Of a DNA stretch of 9,782 nucleotides, positions 1 through 8,912 are shown one piece after another. The first letter of the stretch is position 1. Each line of letters starts with the position of its first letter. The position numbers and the translations under genes were made by a program. The stretch comes from a bacterium (GTDB taxonomy: Bacteria; JAMCPX01), in NCBI GenBank assembly GCA_021789095.1, contig JAJYJX010000094.1:1-9782 (forward strand). The letters run 5' to 3'. The notes beneath the pieces were generated by a model. It made no database searches, was not told where the DNA came from, and saw nothing but the letters and a program-made list of their open reading frames with translations.

Positions 1-150
1 ACTTTCATAATCCGCATTCTCGCTCAAATCCCCGTGTCCTCTTGCTTCGGAAAGCGCCTCCACAACTTTTGGCCTCTCATTTTGCTGAAGCGCCTTCAGC
101 TTCTCTTTCAAACTTTCGTAACCCGACTTTGTGACCGGAAATCTATGCAT
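1..150 (-). CDS. greA: Transcription elongation factor GreA, N-terminal 50 residues (cut by window edge)
   Basis: GreA binds the secondary channel of RNA polymerase and stimulates cleavage of backtracked transcripts. Only the first 50 codons are present, all in the N-terminal coiled-coil finger. They begin [18 protein letters not shown] and continue with RPKVVEAL and [16 protein letters not shown]. The last stretch matches the GreA signature (E-A-R-x-H-G-D-L-x-E-N-A-x-Y), whose acidic tip residues act in cleavage. The start at 150 is supported by an AGAGGAG Shine-Dalgarno at 157-163. The gene follows carB by 18 bases with no terminator between, so it is probably the next gene of the same transcript. 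The nucleic-acid-side C-terminal domain lies outside the window. The carB-greA adjacency is, from memory, seen in Geobacter-like genomes. Confidence 0.93.
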   Translation of the reverse strand, partial: MHRFPVTKSGYESLKEKLKALQQNERPKVVEALSEARGHGDLSENADYES

Positions 151-168
151 GTTAAACTCCTCTTTCTC

Positions 169-3100
169 TTAAACAGTCTTATATAAGTTCTGTATGGGCG
201 TAACAGTAATATCGCCGTTTATCAATGCAAGGATCGCCTTGTAAGCGGCATCGGCCCCTTCTATCGTAGTATAATACGGTATATTATAGGTAATTGCGGA
301 CCTTCTTATTGAATAAGAGTCCTTTATGGATTTCTTCCCGAACGTAGTATTTATAAGCATAGCAATCTCACCGTTTTTTATCAGATCAACGATATGCGGC
401 CTGCCCTCCACCACCTTGTTCACGACCCTGACCTCTATGCCGCTCGCCGTCAAGACCTGTGCTGTGCCCCTCGTTGCAACGATGCTGAACCCCAGTTTCT
501 TTAACCCTTTCGCAATGGGCACTATAAGAAGCTTGTCCGTGTCTTTTACACTGATAAAGATAGTGCCCTTTAAAGGCAGCAGTATGTTTGAAGCAAGCTG
601 TGACTTTGCAAATGCCAGCGCAAATGTCCTGTCAATTCCCATTACTTCACCTGTAGACTTCATTTCAGGCCCCAGTATCGTATCCACACCCGGAAGCTTC
701 ACAAAAGGCAGAACCGCCTCTTTCACAGTAATATAATCAGTTATAACCTCCTTTGTAAAGCCCATGTCCTTCAGTTTCCTGCCGAGCATCACTTTTGTGG
801 CAAGCTTTGCCAGCGGCACACCTATGGATTTAGAAACAAACGGTATTGTCCTGCTCGCTCTGGGGTTGACTTCGAGTATATATACCTCGTTGTCCTTTAT
901 AGCGTACTGGATGTTTATAAGGCCAATGACATTCAATGCCTTTGCAAGTATTCTTGTCTGTCTCGAGATCTCGTCCGTCAGGTGCTGTGACAGGGAGAAA
1001 GGCGGCAGCGAACATGCACTGTCACCGGAGTGTATGCCTGCCTCCTCGATATGTTCCATGATGCCGCCGATAACAACGATATCTCCGTCGGAGATCGCAT
1101 CAACATCTATCTCCGTGGCACCATCAAGAAACTTATCAACAAGCACGGGCTTGTCTTCGCTCACGTTCACGGCCTTTTCCATGTACTCGATAAGCTCGTC
1201 ATTGTCGTAAACGATCTCCATTGCCCTGCCGCCCAGCACGTACGACGGCCTGAGTATAAGCGGGAAACCTATTGTATTGCCGATCCTTATTGCCTCTTCA
1301 ACAGACGTGGCTGTATAGCTTGTCGGCTGCCTGAGCTGGAGCCTTTCAAGCAGTTCCCTGAACCTTTTCCTGTCTTCAGCCATATCTATGCTTTCCGGCG
1401 ATGTACCCAGTACCTGTACGCCTGCTGCCTCAAGCCTTTTGGAGAGTTTCAGGGGCGTCTGGCCTCCGAACTGCACGATTAATCCGTACGGGCTCTCAAG
1501 ATCGACGATGTTCATGACGTCTTCGTATGTTACAGGTTCAAAATACAGCTTGTCCGATGTGTCATAATCGGTACTCACGGTCTCGGGGTTTGAATTGATC
1601 ATTATGGATTCATACCCCTCTTCCCTGAGGGCAAAGCTCGCATGCACGCAGCAGTAATCGAACTCTATGCCCTGGCCGATCCTGTTCGGACCGCTGCCCA
1701 GTATTACAACCCTCTTTCTCTGGGATACGACGGACTCATTTTCGTCTTCATAGGTTGAATACAGGTAAGGCGTGTATGCCTCAAACTCAGCACCGCATGT
1801 GTCAACGACCTTGTAAACCGGCTTAACACCATTGCCGGTGCGCACCTTTCGTATCACGGATTCAGCTGTGCCGAGCAGGGACGCAATGTACCTGTCTGCA
1901 AAGCCCATCCCCTTGGCGTCACGTATGATCTTGATTGCTTCGGCATCGGACAGTGAATAACCCCTGAGTGAACTTATCCTGTCTTCGTACCTGATAATTT
2001 CACTTATATTGTTAAGGAACCACGGGTCTATTGCGGTATATTTGTGGATCTCTTCGATTGCAAAGCCCATCCTCAACGCATCACCTATATAGAACAGCCG
2101 GTCAGGGGACGGCCTTTTTAACCCTTCTATCACTTTATCCAATACGGCTGATGTATTATAGTCATCCCTCTTGATCCTGCGTGCCATGCCTGACGCTCCT
2201 GATTCGAGCGATCGTATGGCCTTCTGCAGCGATTCCTTGAATGTCCTGCCTATCGCCATTACCTCCCCTACGGATTTCATCTGTGTTGTAAGGGTATCAT
2301 CCGCCTGTGGGAATTTTTCGAATGCGAACTTGGGTATCTTTGTAACGACATAATCAATCGTGGGCTCGAAAGAGGCCTTTGTGTTTTTGGTAATATCGTT
2401 CGTGATCTCATCAAGCGTGTAACCGATAGCAAGCTTTGTTGCAACCTTTGCAATCGGATAACCCGTCGCCTTCGACGCAAGGGCAGAGCTTCTCGACACC
2501 CTCGGGTTCATCTCTATTACGACCATGTCACCGTTTACAGGGTTGACGGCGAACTGTATGTTTGATCCGCCGCTTTCTATGCCGATCTCGCGCATGATCT
2601 TTATGGCGGCGTTGCGCATGGACTGGTATTCCTTGTCGGTCAGTGTCTGTGCAGGGGCAATGGTTATGCTGTCGCCCGTATGTATACCCATGGGATCAAA
2701 GTTCTCTATGGAACATACAACAATGCAGTTGTCATTTTTGTCCCTCATCATCTCAAGCTCGAATTCCTTCCACCCCAGCACTGACTCTTCAAGCAGGACC
2801 TCATGGGAAGGGCTGACACTCAGGCCGTACTCAACCTTGTCTTCGAATTCCTCTATGTTGTAAGCAACGCTCGCACCCGTGCCCCCGAGGGTGAATGACG
2901 GCCTTATAATCACGGGGAACCCTATGTCCCTTGCAAACCTCATTGCCTCTTCCTTTGAGTGCGTATACTTGCTGAAGGGCACCTTTAGGCCTATCTTCTC
3001 CATCGAGACCTTGAACATCTCCCTGTCCTCCGCCTTCTTGATTGTATCAATCCTTGCGCCTATGAGTTCAACGCCGTACTGCTTCAGTACGCCGCTGTCC

Positions 3101-3408
3101 GACAGTGCAACAGCCATGTTCAGCGCTGTCTGCCCGCCCATGGTAGGAAGAAGAGCATCGGGTCTTTCCGCGGCTATGACCTTCTTCAGTATATCGGGGT
3201 TGATAGGCTCTATGTAGGTCTTGTCTGCAAATTCAGGGTCTGTCATGATTGTCGCAGGATTGCTGTTGACCAGCACCACCTCTATCCCCTCAAGCTTCAG
3301 TGCCTTGCATGACTGCGTGCCCGAATAATCGAACTCCGACGCCTGCCCTATGACTATAGGACCGGAACCTATCAGCATGATCTTCTTTATGTCTCTACGC
3401 TTCGGCAT
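169..3408 (-). CDS. carB: Carbamoyl phosphate synthase large subunit
   Basis: The protein has 1079 residues, the usual family length (E. coli 1073). With CarA it makes carbamoyl phosphate from bicarbonate, glutamine-derived ammonia and two ATP. The order is the standard one: a first ATP-grasp half (start [20 protein letters not shown], then [33 protein letters not shown]), an oligomerisation segment, a second ATP-grasp half ([51 protein letters not shown]), and a C-terminal MGS-like allosteric domain. In that domain T979, T982, K998, N1020 and T1022 line up with the E. coli UMP/IMP-site residues at a constant offset of 5, so UMP feedback is likely (inference). The start at 3408 gives the canonical N-terminus and has GGGG at 3414-3417. 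Upstream in-frame codons to 3516 lie inside the radical SAM gene and are rejected. The stop is TAA at 169-171. Confidence 0.98.
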   Translation of the reverse strand: MPKRRDIKKIMLIGSGPIVIGQASEFDYSGTQSCKALKLEGIEVVLVNSNPATIMTDPEFADKTYIEPINPDILKKVIAAERPDALLPTMGGQTALNMAVALSDSGVLKQYGVELIGARIDTIKKAEDREMFKVSMEKIGLKVPFSKYTHSKEEAMRFARDIGFPVIIRPSFTLGGTGASVAYNIEEFEDKVEYGLSVSPSHEVLLEESVLGWKEFELEMMRDKNDNCIVVCSIENFDPMGIHTGDSITIAPAQTLTDKEYQSMRNAAIKIMREIGIESGGSNIQFAVNPVNGDMVVIEMNPRVSRSSALASKATGYPIAKVATKLAIGYTLDEITNDITKNTKASFEPTIDYVVTKIPKFAFEKFPQADDTLTTQMKSVGEVMAIGRTFKESLQKAIRSLESGASGMARRIKRDDYNTSAVLDKVIEGLKRPSPDRLFYIGDALRMGFAIEEIHKYTAIDPWFLNNISEIIRYEDRISSLRGYSLSDAEAIKIIRDAKGMGFADRYIASLLGTAESVIRKVRTGNGVKPVYKVVDTCGAEFEAYTPYLYSTYEDENESVVSQRKRVVILGSGPNRIGQGIEFDYCCVHASFALREEGYESIMINSNPETVSTDYDTSDKLYFEPVTYEDVMNIVDLESPYGLIVQFGGQTPLKLSKRLEAAGVQVLGTSPESIDMAEDRKRFRELLERLQLRQPTSYTATSVEEAIRIGNTIGFPLILRPSYVLGGRAMEIVYDNDELIEYMEKAVNVSEDKPVLVDKFLDGATEIDVDAISDGDIVVIGGIMEHIEEAGIHSGDSACSLPPFSLSQHLTDEISRQTRILAKALNVIGLINIQYAIKDNEVYILEVNPRASRTIPFVSKSIGVPLAKLATKVMLGRKLKDMGFTKEVITDYITVKEAVLPFVKLPGVDTILGPEMKSTGEVMGIDRTFALAFAKSQLASNILLPLKGTIFISVKDTDKLLIVPIAKGLKKLGFSIVATRGTAQVLTASGIEVRVVNKVVEGRPHIVDLIKNGEIAMLINTTFGKKSIKDSYSIRRSAITYNIPYYTTIEGADAAYKAILALINGDITVTPIQNLYKTV

Positions 3409-3418
3409 TAATTCCCCA

Positions 3419-4387
3419 TTATTCCTGTATCCATCCGTTCTCAAGTCCGTTTTTCTCAAGGCATTCGATAGCAGCAGCATGCTCGTCCGGTGTAATGCGC
3501 CTTGACAGCTCTTCAAACCGGTAAGCAGCGTTCGCGGGAAAATACTGGCTCATCAGGCTGATGCAGGTGTCCGGTGACAGGCGGTCCGCTATAAACTTCA
3601 TGGATTCGCACGTACCTGCACTATCATGCGGAAGTATCAGATGTCTTATGATCAAGCCCCTGCGTGCAATGCCGTTTTCATCCAGCTCCAGGAGTCCGAC
3701 CTGTCTGTGCATCTCGAGGAGCGCCATCCTGTTAACAGATACATAGTTCCTTACAGTCGAGTACCTGAACGCATGCTTGTCCGATGCATACTTTATATCA
3801 GGCAAATAGATATCGACGATACCGTCAAGCAGTTTGAGCATGCTGAGGGAGTCATAACCGCCGGTATTATAAACAAGAGGTATGCAGAGCCCTTTCTTTG
3901 CAGCCACAGAAACAGCTTCGATAATATGGGGCACAACATGCGTGGGTGTCACCAGGTTTATATTGTGAGCATGCATGTCCTGCAGTTCCAGCATCATGCC
4001 GGCAAGTCCTTCGATCGTGTAATCCTGGCCGTTGTTGAGCTGGCTTATGGGGTAGTTCTGGCAGAACCTGCACCTGAGGCTACAGCCGGCAAAAAATATC
4101 GTACCCGATCCGCGCGTCCCGGACAGGGGAGGTTCCTCCCCGTGATGGAGGTTATAACTCGAGACCCGCACATCCTTGCCCGCAAGACAGATGCCCTTCT
4201 GATTTTCCAGCCTGTTCGTGCGGCAGTTGCGGGGGCAGACCGTGCACGGGGAGAGATGCTTCTTTGACTCTTCTACCCTCCTTTCAAGCTCGCCGCTGTC
4301 CAGGAGTCTTCTGTATGACGGATAGAAATTCCCGGTCCCTGCAGGATAAGACTGCACCACTGTATTGTTGACTGCTTCCATTCCCAT
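3419..4387 (-). CDS. PflX-like radical SAM protein (pyruvate formate-lyase activase-related), function unknown
   Basis: About 322 residues, likely cytoplasmic. The radical SAM motif C-S-L-R-C-R-F-C (Cys102, 106, 109) should hold a 4Fe-4S cluster that cleaves S-adenosylmethionine. N-terminal to it is a four-Cys set (Cys48, 51, 55, 67: CTVCPRNC, then KGIC) typical of the PflX/COG1313 branch and able to bind a second metal centre (inference). Further matches are [20 protein letters not shown], the [10 protein letters not shown] helix, RHLILPHD and SLMSQYFP. The substrate is unknown for this branch, and no glycyl radical enzyme is visible here. Start: ATG at 4387 has AAGG eight bases upstream. 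A GTG at 4393 overlaps the previous stop (GTGA) but sits only two bases from that AAGG, and ATG 4381 is also possible. The gene lies 10 bases before carB. Nothing in the sequence ties it to pyrimidine synthesis beyond location. Confidence 0.87.
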   Translation of the reverse strand: MGMEAVNNTVVQSYPAGTGNFYPSYRRLLDSGELERRVEESKKHLSPCTVCPRNCRTNRLENQKGICLAGKDVRVSSYNLHHGEEPPLSGTRGSGTIFFAGCSLRCRFCQNYPISQLNNGQDYTIEGLAGMMLELQDMHAHNINLVTPTHVVPHIIEAVSVAAKKGLCIPLVYNTGGYDSLSMLKLLDGIVDIYLPDIKYASDKHAFRYSTVRNYVSVNRMALLEMHRQVGLLELDENGIARRGLIIRHLILPHDSAGTCESMKFIADRLSPDTCISLMSQYFPANAAYRFEELSRRITPDEHAAAIECLEKNGLENGWIQE

Positions 4388-4389
4388 AA

Positions 4390-5046
4390 TCACAACCTTG
4401 ACATGCCGTTATAAATCATCAGCGGAGATATCCAGTTATATTTTTCGCTCTTGATGCTCAATGCGGTCAGCTCAAAGACCCTTGCGGCAAACCCGGCATG
4501 GTCAAAACGGTCCACTGCTTCAAGCTGTGTGCGTATGAAATCCTTTGTGCTGTACGGATGGGTACAGTAGGATGCAAGCAGGAATACGCCGTCCCTGGAG
4601 CGCATAAACCGCATGGTCATAATCTCTTTATTCGCATGCAGGCTCATTCCCTCTCCCATCGTGAATTCCAGTTCCTCTCCTGTCATCACATCCGCGGCGA
4701 TATTTTTGTGGTGCCTGTCCATAACCTCGTATATACCCGCATGGCCCGCCCTGAGCGATCGGTACATCTCCTCTTCTTCATATGAAAATCCCAAAAGCTT
4801 TTCTTCATAAAATAGGGATGCAGGGGTTTTACCCGCTGCTTCCCTGCCCATGACCGGCCTGTCGATCAAAAACCAGTGGCTGAACATTATTAGCCTGTCA
4901 TGCATTTCTTCATCGTCCACAGGAGGTATCGGCACCAGAAGGTCGAACTCCCTCCTTGCCAATACCATCTCTCCCCTGAACCTTTCAGACGCAAAGTCAT
5001 AGATGGCTGACAGGCCGCGTTTGAGCATTGTGTTAGCGTCTTTCAT
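4390..5046 (-). CDS. Unrecognised conserved-looking cytoplasmic protein between carA and the radical SAM gene
   Basis: 218 residues from ATG 5046, which overlaps the end of carA by 14 bases. ATG 5028 (212 residues, 4 bases after the carA stop) is equally possible, and neither has a strong Shine-Dalgarno. Longer in-frame reading to 5172 would lie inside carA and is rejected. I do not recognise the family with confidence. Visible are: a basic start (MLKRGLSAIYDFASERFRGE), an acidic patch around residues 42-47 (PVDDEE), HDRLIMFSHWFLIDRP (49-64), GKTPASLFYEE (72-82), an acidic helix-like EEEEMYRSLRAGHAGIYEV (90-108), and MTGEELEFTMGEGMSLH (121-137). The rest is mixed alpha/beta with a hydrophobic C-terminus. 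There is no signal peptide, membrane segment or Cys motif (one Cys, 161). The pattern faintly recalls conserved hypothetical proteins of Deltaproteobacteria, which is a memory-based guess. Composition and reading frame argue for a real gene in the operon. Confidence 0.78.
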   Translation of the reverse strand: MKDANTMLKRGLSAIYDFASERFRGEMVLARREFDLLVPIPPVDDEEMHDRLIMFSHWFLIDRPVMGREAAGKTPASLFYEEKLLGFSYEEEEMYRSLRAGHAGIYEVMDRHHKNIAADVMTGEELEFTMGEGMSLHANKEIMTMRFMRSRDGVFLLASYCTHPYSTKDFIRTQLEAVDRFDHAGFAARVFELTALSIKSEKYNWISPLMIYNGMSRL

Positions 5047-6151
5047 ATACGAGCTTTGCAAACTCCTTGAATATATAACCGGCCTCCCTCGGACCCGGAG
5101 ATGCCTCGGGATGGTGCTGGAATGAAAGTACCGGCCTGGTTTTGTGGACAAAACCTTCAAGCGTCCTGTCATTCAGGTTAATGTGGGTAATATCCGCCTT
5201 GTCCTGAATGGATTCCGGTTTTATGGCAAAACCGTGGTTCTGGACCGTGATCTCGATGCCCCTGGTTTTCATGTTAAGAACGGATTGGTTGGCACCGTGG
5301 TGGCCGAACTTGAGTTTGATAGCCTCGCCTCCGAGAGCAAGGCCCAGAAGCTGGTGCCCGAGACAGATACCGAGTACAGGCTTATTGCTGGCTATCAGCT
5401 CCTTTGTATTTTCAATGATGTATGAAAGAGCTGCAGGATCCCCGGGCCCGTTTGAAAGCACTATGCCTTTGTATTCGTCCCTGAGCAGTTCGCCAACGGG
5501 TGTGGTGCACGGGAACACCCTCACCCTGAGTCCTGCCGAAACAAGAGACCTCAGTATATTCCTCTTGACCCCGAAGTCGTACACGGCAACCAGCGGATTC
5601 TTTTTTTCATGCATGCTCTTATAGCCGTCCTTGAGCGACCATAGCGGCTCATCGAAATCATATGGTTGCTTTGCAGTGATCTCTGTCACAAGGTCCCTGC
5701 CTAAAAGCGGCGGCTGCTTCCCGAGCTTGAACTTCAGTGCTTCCTCGCTTTCATCGAATGACGAGAGTATGCCCATCATTGCGCCCTTTGTCCTGATCCT
5801 CCTTACCAGCATCCTTGTATCAATACCGTACATGCCTATTACATTGTGCCTTGTCATGAAGCTGTCCAGGGACTCCGTTGACCTGAAATTTGACGGATAA
5901 TCAATATATTCCTTTACAATGAACCCGCCGAGGTATGTTTTGTCCGATTCATAATCCTGGGTATTAGTACCGACGTTGCCGATCTGGGTGTATGTCGCAA
6001 CGAGTATCTGACCATAGTAGGACGGGTCGGTCAGCTCTTCCTGGTAACCCGTCATGGACGTGTTAAACACGACCTCGCCTGCGGCAACACCCCTGTAACC
6101 GAAGGACTTACCCCTGAATATGGAACCGTCCTCAAGTACGAGCACTGCCAT
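5033..6151 (-). CDS. carA: Carbamoyl phosphate synthase small (glutaminase) subunit
   Basis: 372 residues, near the E. coli length of 382. It hydrolyses glutamine and channels ammonia to CarB. The N-terminal CPSase domain is clear (LEDGSIFRGKSFG, GEVVFNTSMTGYQEELTDPS). The C-terminal class I glutamine amidotransferase domain starts near residue 186 and carries the nucleophile elbow GICLGHQLLG with Cys263, then His347 and Glu349 in FQHHPEASPGP. These equal Cys269, His353 and Glu355 of E. coli at a constant offset of 6, so the triad is complete. SNGPGDP at 233-239 is the usual oxyanion-side loop. The ATG at 6151 lies 20 bases inside the end of pyrC and has GGAGG eight bases upstream, so translation is probably coupled to pyrC. 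CarB is not adjacent: two other genes, about 1.6 kb, separate the two subunits. Confidence 0.98.
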   Translation of the reverse strand: MAVLVLEDGSIFRGKSFGYRGVAAGEVVFNTSMTGYQEELTDPSYYGQILVATYTQIGNVGTNTQDYESDKTYLGGFIVKEYIDYPSNFRSTESLDSFMTRHNVIGMYGIDTRMLVRRIRTKGAMMGILSSFDESEEALKFKLGKQPPLLGRDLVTEITAKQPYDFDEPLWSLKDGYKSMHEKKNPLVAVYDFGVKRNILRSLVSAGLRVRVFPCTTPVGELLRDEYKGIVLSNGPGDPAALSYIIENTKELIASNKPVLGICLGHQLLGLALGGEAIKLKFGHHGANQSVLNMKTRGIEITVQNHGFAIKPESIQDKADITHINLNDRTLEGFVHKTRPVLSFQHHPEASPGPREAGYIFKEFAKLVYERR

Positions 6152-7454
6152 GTATCTTCCCTCCCAGTATGGTCATGACGGCCCTACCTTTTAATTCCAT
6201 CCCGTGAAAAGGCGTGTTTCTGCCTTTTGATACAAACATGTTTTTATCCACGGTCCATTTTTCCCCGGGATCTATAATAGTAATATCAGCGTCTGCCCCT
6301 GTTTTAAGAGAGCCTTTATCCTTAATATTCAGGATTTCATAAGGCCGTGATGACATCATCTGGACAAGCCTCTTCCTGCTTATTATTTTATCATGAAAAA
6401 GTTTTAAGGAAAGCCCTAAGGACGTTTCAAGCCCTGATATGCCGTTCAAAGCCTTATCGAACTCTATTTCCTTTTCATCGTAGCTGTGGGGCGCATGGTC
6501 CGTTACAATGCAGTCCACCGTACCGTCCGCTATAGCTTCAAGGACAGCCTGTCTGTCCGACTCCGACCTCAGCGGGGGATTGACCTTTGCATTTGTATTG
6601 TATCCCTCAACAGCCTCATCGTTGAGCGAGAAATGATGTGGTGTAACTTCGCAGGTAACGGGTATACCCCTTTTCTTTGCCCATCTGACAAGCTCTATGG
6701 AATACCGTGTGCTTATATGGGCAATATGGAGCCTTGAGTTTGTTTCCCCGGCAATCAGGATATCCCTTGCAACCGCAACACTTTCTGCGGTCTGCGGTAT
6801 GCCGTTAAGGCCAAGTCTGACCGACACAATACCCTCGTTCATGTATCCTGATTTGCTCAATAAAAGTTCTTCCGGATGATCTATAACCGGTATGCCGAGA
6901 GGCTTTACATACAAAAGTGCTTTCCTGAAAAGTCCTGCAGAAGACACGGGCATGCCGTCATCGGATACCGCAACCGCGCCTTCATCAACAAGGTCGTAGA
7001 TCTCCGAGAGTTCAGAACCTTCCAGTGCCTTTGTTATTGACGCTATCGGATAAAGGTTGGTATAGCCGCAATCGTTCGCCTTTGAAATCATATACCGCGT
7101 CACAGATTTGTTATCATTCACAGGTCTTGTGTTGGGCATCGCGCACACGGACGTGAACCCCCCTGTCATTGCCGCCCTTGTCCCTGTCACTATATCCTCC
7201 TTGTACTCGTATCCCGGATCCCTCAAGTGGGTATGCATATCCATAAGACCGGGCACGACCCATTTGCCCGAAGCGTCAATAATCATAAACACCCTGTCGG
7301 GATGACTATTTACAAGCGCCCTGTCACCCTTTATAGTGTAATCCTTTTGATCAATGATACCCTGAATTGTATCACCCTCTATAAGCAGGGCATCTGTCTG
7401 CTCCATGTCCTGTGCCGGGTCTATCAACAGACCATTAATTATCAGTATATCCAT
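6132..7454 (-). CDS. pyrC: Dihydroorotase, class I
   Basis: 440 residues. It closes carbamoyl aspartate to dihydroorotate, the third step. Amidohydrolase fold with metal ligands visible in order: H74 and H76 in DMHTHLRDPG, D165/D166 in SDDG (class I enzymes use an aspartate here instead of a carboxylated lysine), H193 in IDHPEE, H246 in AHIST, and D319 in TDHAPH. EYKEDI, MPNTRPV and TPHHFSL are further class I signatures. Two oddities: the usual IxHCED-type motif reads HPEE, and residues about 37-56 look roughly 14 residues longer than in typical enzymes, in the N-terminal beta-sandwich (comparison from memory). The motifs predict an active enzyme, not one of the inactive PyrC-like partners of some PyrB complexes. 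ATG 7454 has GGAGAGG just upstream inside pyrB, which it overlaps by 20 bases. The stop overlaps carA by 20 bases. Confidence 0.97.
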   Translation of the reverse strand: MDILIINGLLIDPAQDMEQTDALLIEGDTIQGIIDQKDYTIKGDRALVNSHPDRVFMIIDASGKWVVPGLMDMHTHLRDPGYEYKEDIVTGTRAAMTGGFTSVCAMPNTRPVNDNKSVTRYMISKANDCGYTNLYPIASITKALEGSELSEIYDLVDEGAVAVSDDGMPVSSAGLFRKALLYVKPLGIPVIDHPEELLLSKSGYMNEGIVSVRLGLNGIPQTAESVAVARDILIAGETNSRLHIAHISTRYSIELVRWAKKRGIPVTCEVTPHHFSLNDEAVEGYNTNAKVNPPLRSESDRQAVLEAIADGTVDCIVTDHAPHSYDEKEIEFDKALNGISGLETSLGLSLKLFHDKIISRKRLVQMMSSRPYEILNIKDKGSLKTGADADITIIDPGEKWTVDKNMFVSKGRNTPFHGMELKGRAVMTILGGKIHGSART

Positions 7455-8376
7455 GTTCCTCTCCTATAGTATGGTATATGGCTGACATTCTTATTGAAAC
7501 GCCGTTTTCCACCTGCTTCAGTATCCTTGAATGATCAGCATCATCGGCAACGCTGCTCGAAAGTTCCAGTCCCCTGTTTACAGGGCCGGGATGCATGACT
7601 ATTACATCCGGCCTCGCGAGCTTTAAGCGCTGCGCGTTCAGGCCGAAAATCCTGGAGTATTCTCTCGTGGAAGGGAAAAGACCTGTTGCCTGCCTCTCAA
7701 GCTGTATCCTTAACATAATAATAACATCGGCATCCGTGAATGCGTCTTTTGCATCGTAGGTGATGCTCGCACCAAGGGTTGCGAAATCATCGGTAATGAG
7801 TGTTGGCGGTGAAAAGAAATATACCCTGGCGCCGAGTTTGGTCATGCCGTATATGTCGGATCGAGCCACCCTCGAATGATATATGTCGCCTGCAATAACG
7901 ATCTTCAAATCATCGATGCGTTTCTTTTCATCCATGATGGTCATAATATCAAGCATGCCCTGGGTCGGATGCTCGTTTGTTCCGTCACCTGCACTTATTA
8001 TGGGAGTCTTGAGGTGCCTGGACAGCAGTTCCATTACACCTGATGAAGAATGCCTTATAATAAAAACAGCAGGGTGCATTGCTTCTATATTTTTTGCGGT
8101 ATCAATGGTCGTTTCTCCCTTTGATATGCTGCTTGATGTGTACGAGAAATTAACAACATCGGCCGACAGCCTTTTTGCAGCTATCTCAAACGATGTTTTA
8201 GTCCTTGTGCTCGCTTCAAAGAACAGGTTGACGACCGTCTTCCCCCTCAATGTCGGTACCTTTTTTACACTTCTCCTGGAGACATCCCTCATGGAAAATG
8301 CGGTTTCAATAATCTGTTCTATCTCCTTCCTGCTTAAGTATTTTAAACCTATAATGCCTTTGCCGGGAACCATCAT
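7435..8376 (-). CDS. pyrB: Aspartate carbamoyltransferase, catalytic subunit
   Basis: 313 residues, the standard catalytic-chain length. It joins carbamoyl phosphate and aspartate, the committed step. The carbamoyl phosphate loop FFEASTRTKTSFE has S56, T57, R58, T59. Next come the mobile-loop SISKGET (K86), IIRHS (R108), GDGTNEHPTQ with H136 and Q139, SRVARSD (R169), the aspartate-site MLRIQLER (R223, Q225), and MHPGPVNRG. All positions expected for activity are present. No pyrI regulatory chain follows, so control is likely through PyrR and not by an allosteric chain (inference). The start ATG at 8376 overlaps the pyrR stop (ATGA), with AGGAGA a few bases upstream inside pyrR; a second ATG follows immediately at 8373. 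The last codons contain the Shine-Dalgarno of pyrC. Confidence 0.98.
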   Translation of the reverse strand: MMVPGKGIIGLKYLSRKEIEQIIETAFSMRDVSRRSVKKVPTLRGKTVVNLFFEASTRTKTSFEIAAKRLSADVVNFSYTSSSISKGETTIDTAKNIEAMHPAVFIIRHSSSGVMELLSRHLKTPIISAGDGTNEHPTQGMLDIMTIMDEKKRIDDLKIVIAGDIYHSRVARSDIYGMTKLGARVYFFSPPTLITDDFATLGASITYDAKDAFTDADVIIMLRIQLERQATGLFPSTREYSRIFGLNAQRLKLARPDVIVMHPGPVNRGLELSSSVADDADHSRILKQVENGVSIRMSAIYHTIGEEHGYTDN

Positions 8377-8912
8377 AAATCTCCTTTTCTTATTAAATAT
8401 ACTGCATCGTCACTGCTGCCGCTTTCCCTTAATACAACCTTTATCTGATCATCGGCAGAGGTCGGAACATTCTTGCCTATATAATCCGCCTTTATCGGCA
8501 GTTCCCTGTGCCCCCTGTCTATAAGTACTGCAAGCTGTATAACCTGCGGCCTGCCAAGATCTATGACGGCATCCATTGCCGCCCTTATGGTGCGGCCCGT
8601 AAAGAGTACATCATCCACCAGGACTATATAAGATTCACCAACCGGGAATTTTATCTCCGTTGCTTTTACAATAGCTCTGCCTGTTCGCATTGCAACATCA
8701 TCCCTGTAGAGTGTGATATCCAGCGTTCCGTTCAGTACGGGGATCTGCCCGTAAGACCTGATGTATTCTGACAGTCGTTTTGCAAGGAATACGCCGCCCG
8801 TTCTTATGCCTATAAGATATATAGGAACAGATGCATGTTTTTCTATTATCTCATGGGCTATGCGCTTGAGTGCCCTTTCTATTGCTGTGGCATCCATGAT
8901 TATATTCTTCAT
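8373..8912 (-). CDS. pyrR: PyrR bifunctional protein: pyr mRNA-binding attenuation regulator / uracil phosphoribosyltransferase
   Basis: 179 residues, the usual PyrR length. In Bacillus this protein senses UMP/UTP against PRPP, binds a stem-loop in pyr leader RNA and represses the operon; it also has uracil phosphoribosyltransferase activity. The PRPP loop YIVLVDDVLFTGRTIRA lies near residues 95-111. Segments strongly conserved with B. subtilis PyrR include AIERALKRIAHEII (10-23), DITLYRDD, LGRPQVIQLAVLIDRGHREL and ADYIGKNVPTS. The basic RIAHE and DRGHREL stretches that form the RNA-binding face in Bacillus are retained (comparison from memory), which agrees with a perfect binding loop in the leader. 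The ATG at 8912 has GGAGG at 8919-8923, six bases away. An in-frame GTG at 8927 would lie upstream of that site and is rejected. The start overlaps the leader ORF stop (ATGA). Confidence 0.97.
   Translation of the reverse strand: MKNIIMDATAIERALKRIAHEIIEKHASVPIYLIGIRTGGVFLAKRLSEYIRSYGQIPVLNGTLDITLYRDDVAMRTGRAIVKATEIKFPVGESYIVLVDDVLFTGRTIRAAMDAVIDLGRPQVIQLAVLIDRGHRELPIKADYIGKNVPTSADDQIKVVLRESGSSDDAVYLIRKGDL

Noticed and set aside
326-1482. Plus-strand open frames opposite carB
   Set aside because: They are antisense shadows of a highly conserved gene, with no ribosome sites or recognisable protein features.
3409-3516. N-terminal extension of carB by 36 residues
   Set aside because: It overlaps the end of the radical SAM gene, has no homology to CarB, and the ATG at 3408 gives the canonical MPKR start with GGGG upstream.
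3626-4267. 213-codon plus-strand frame opposite the radical SAM gene
   Set aside because: It lies antisense to conserved motif-coding sequence and its protein has no family-like features.
5047-5172. Longer start for the unrecognised gene after carA
   Set aside because: It would lie fully inside the carA C-terminus, which holds the catalytic His347 and Glu349; ATG 5046 or 5028 explains the gene.
7883-8524. 213-codon plus-strand frame opposite pyrB and pyrR
   Set aside because: It is antisense to two certain genes; the hydrophobic look comes from complementing their codons.
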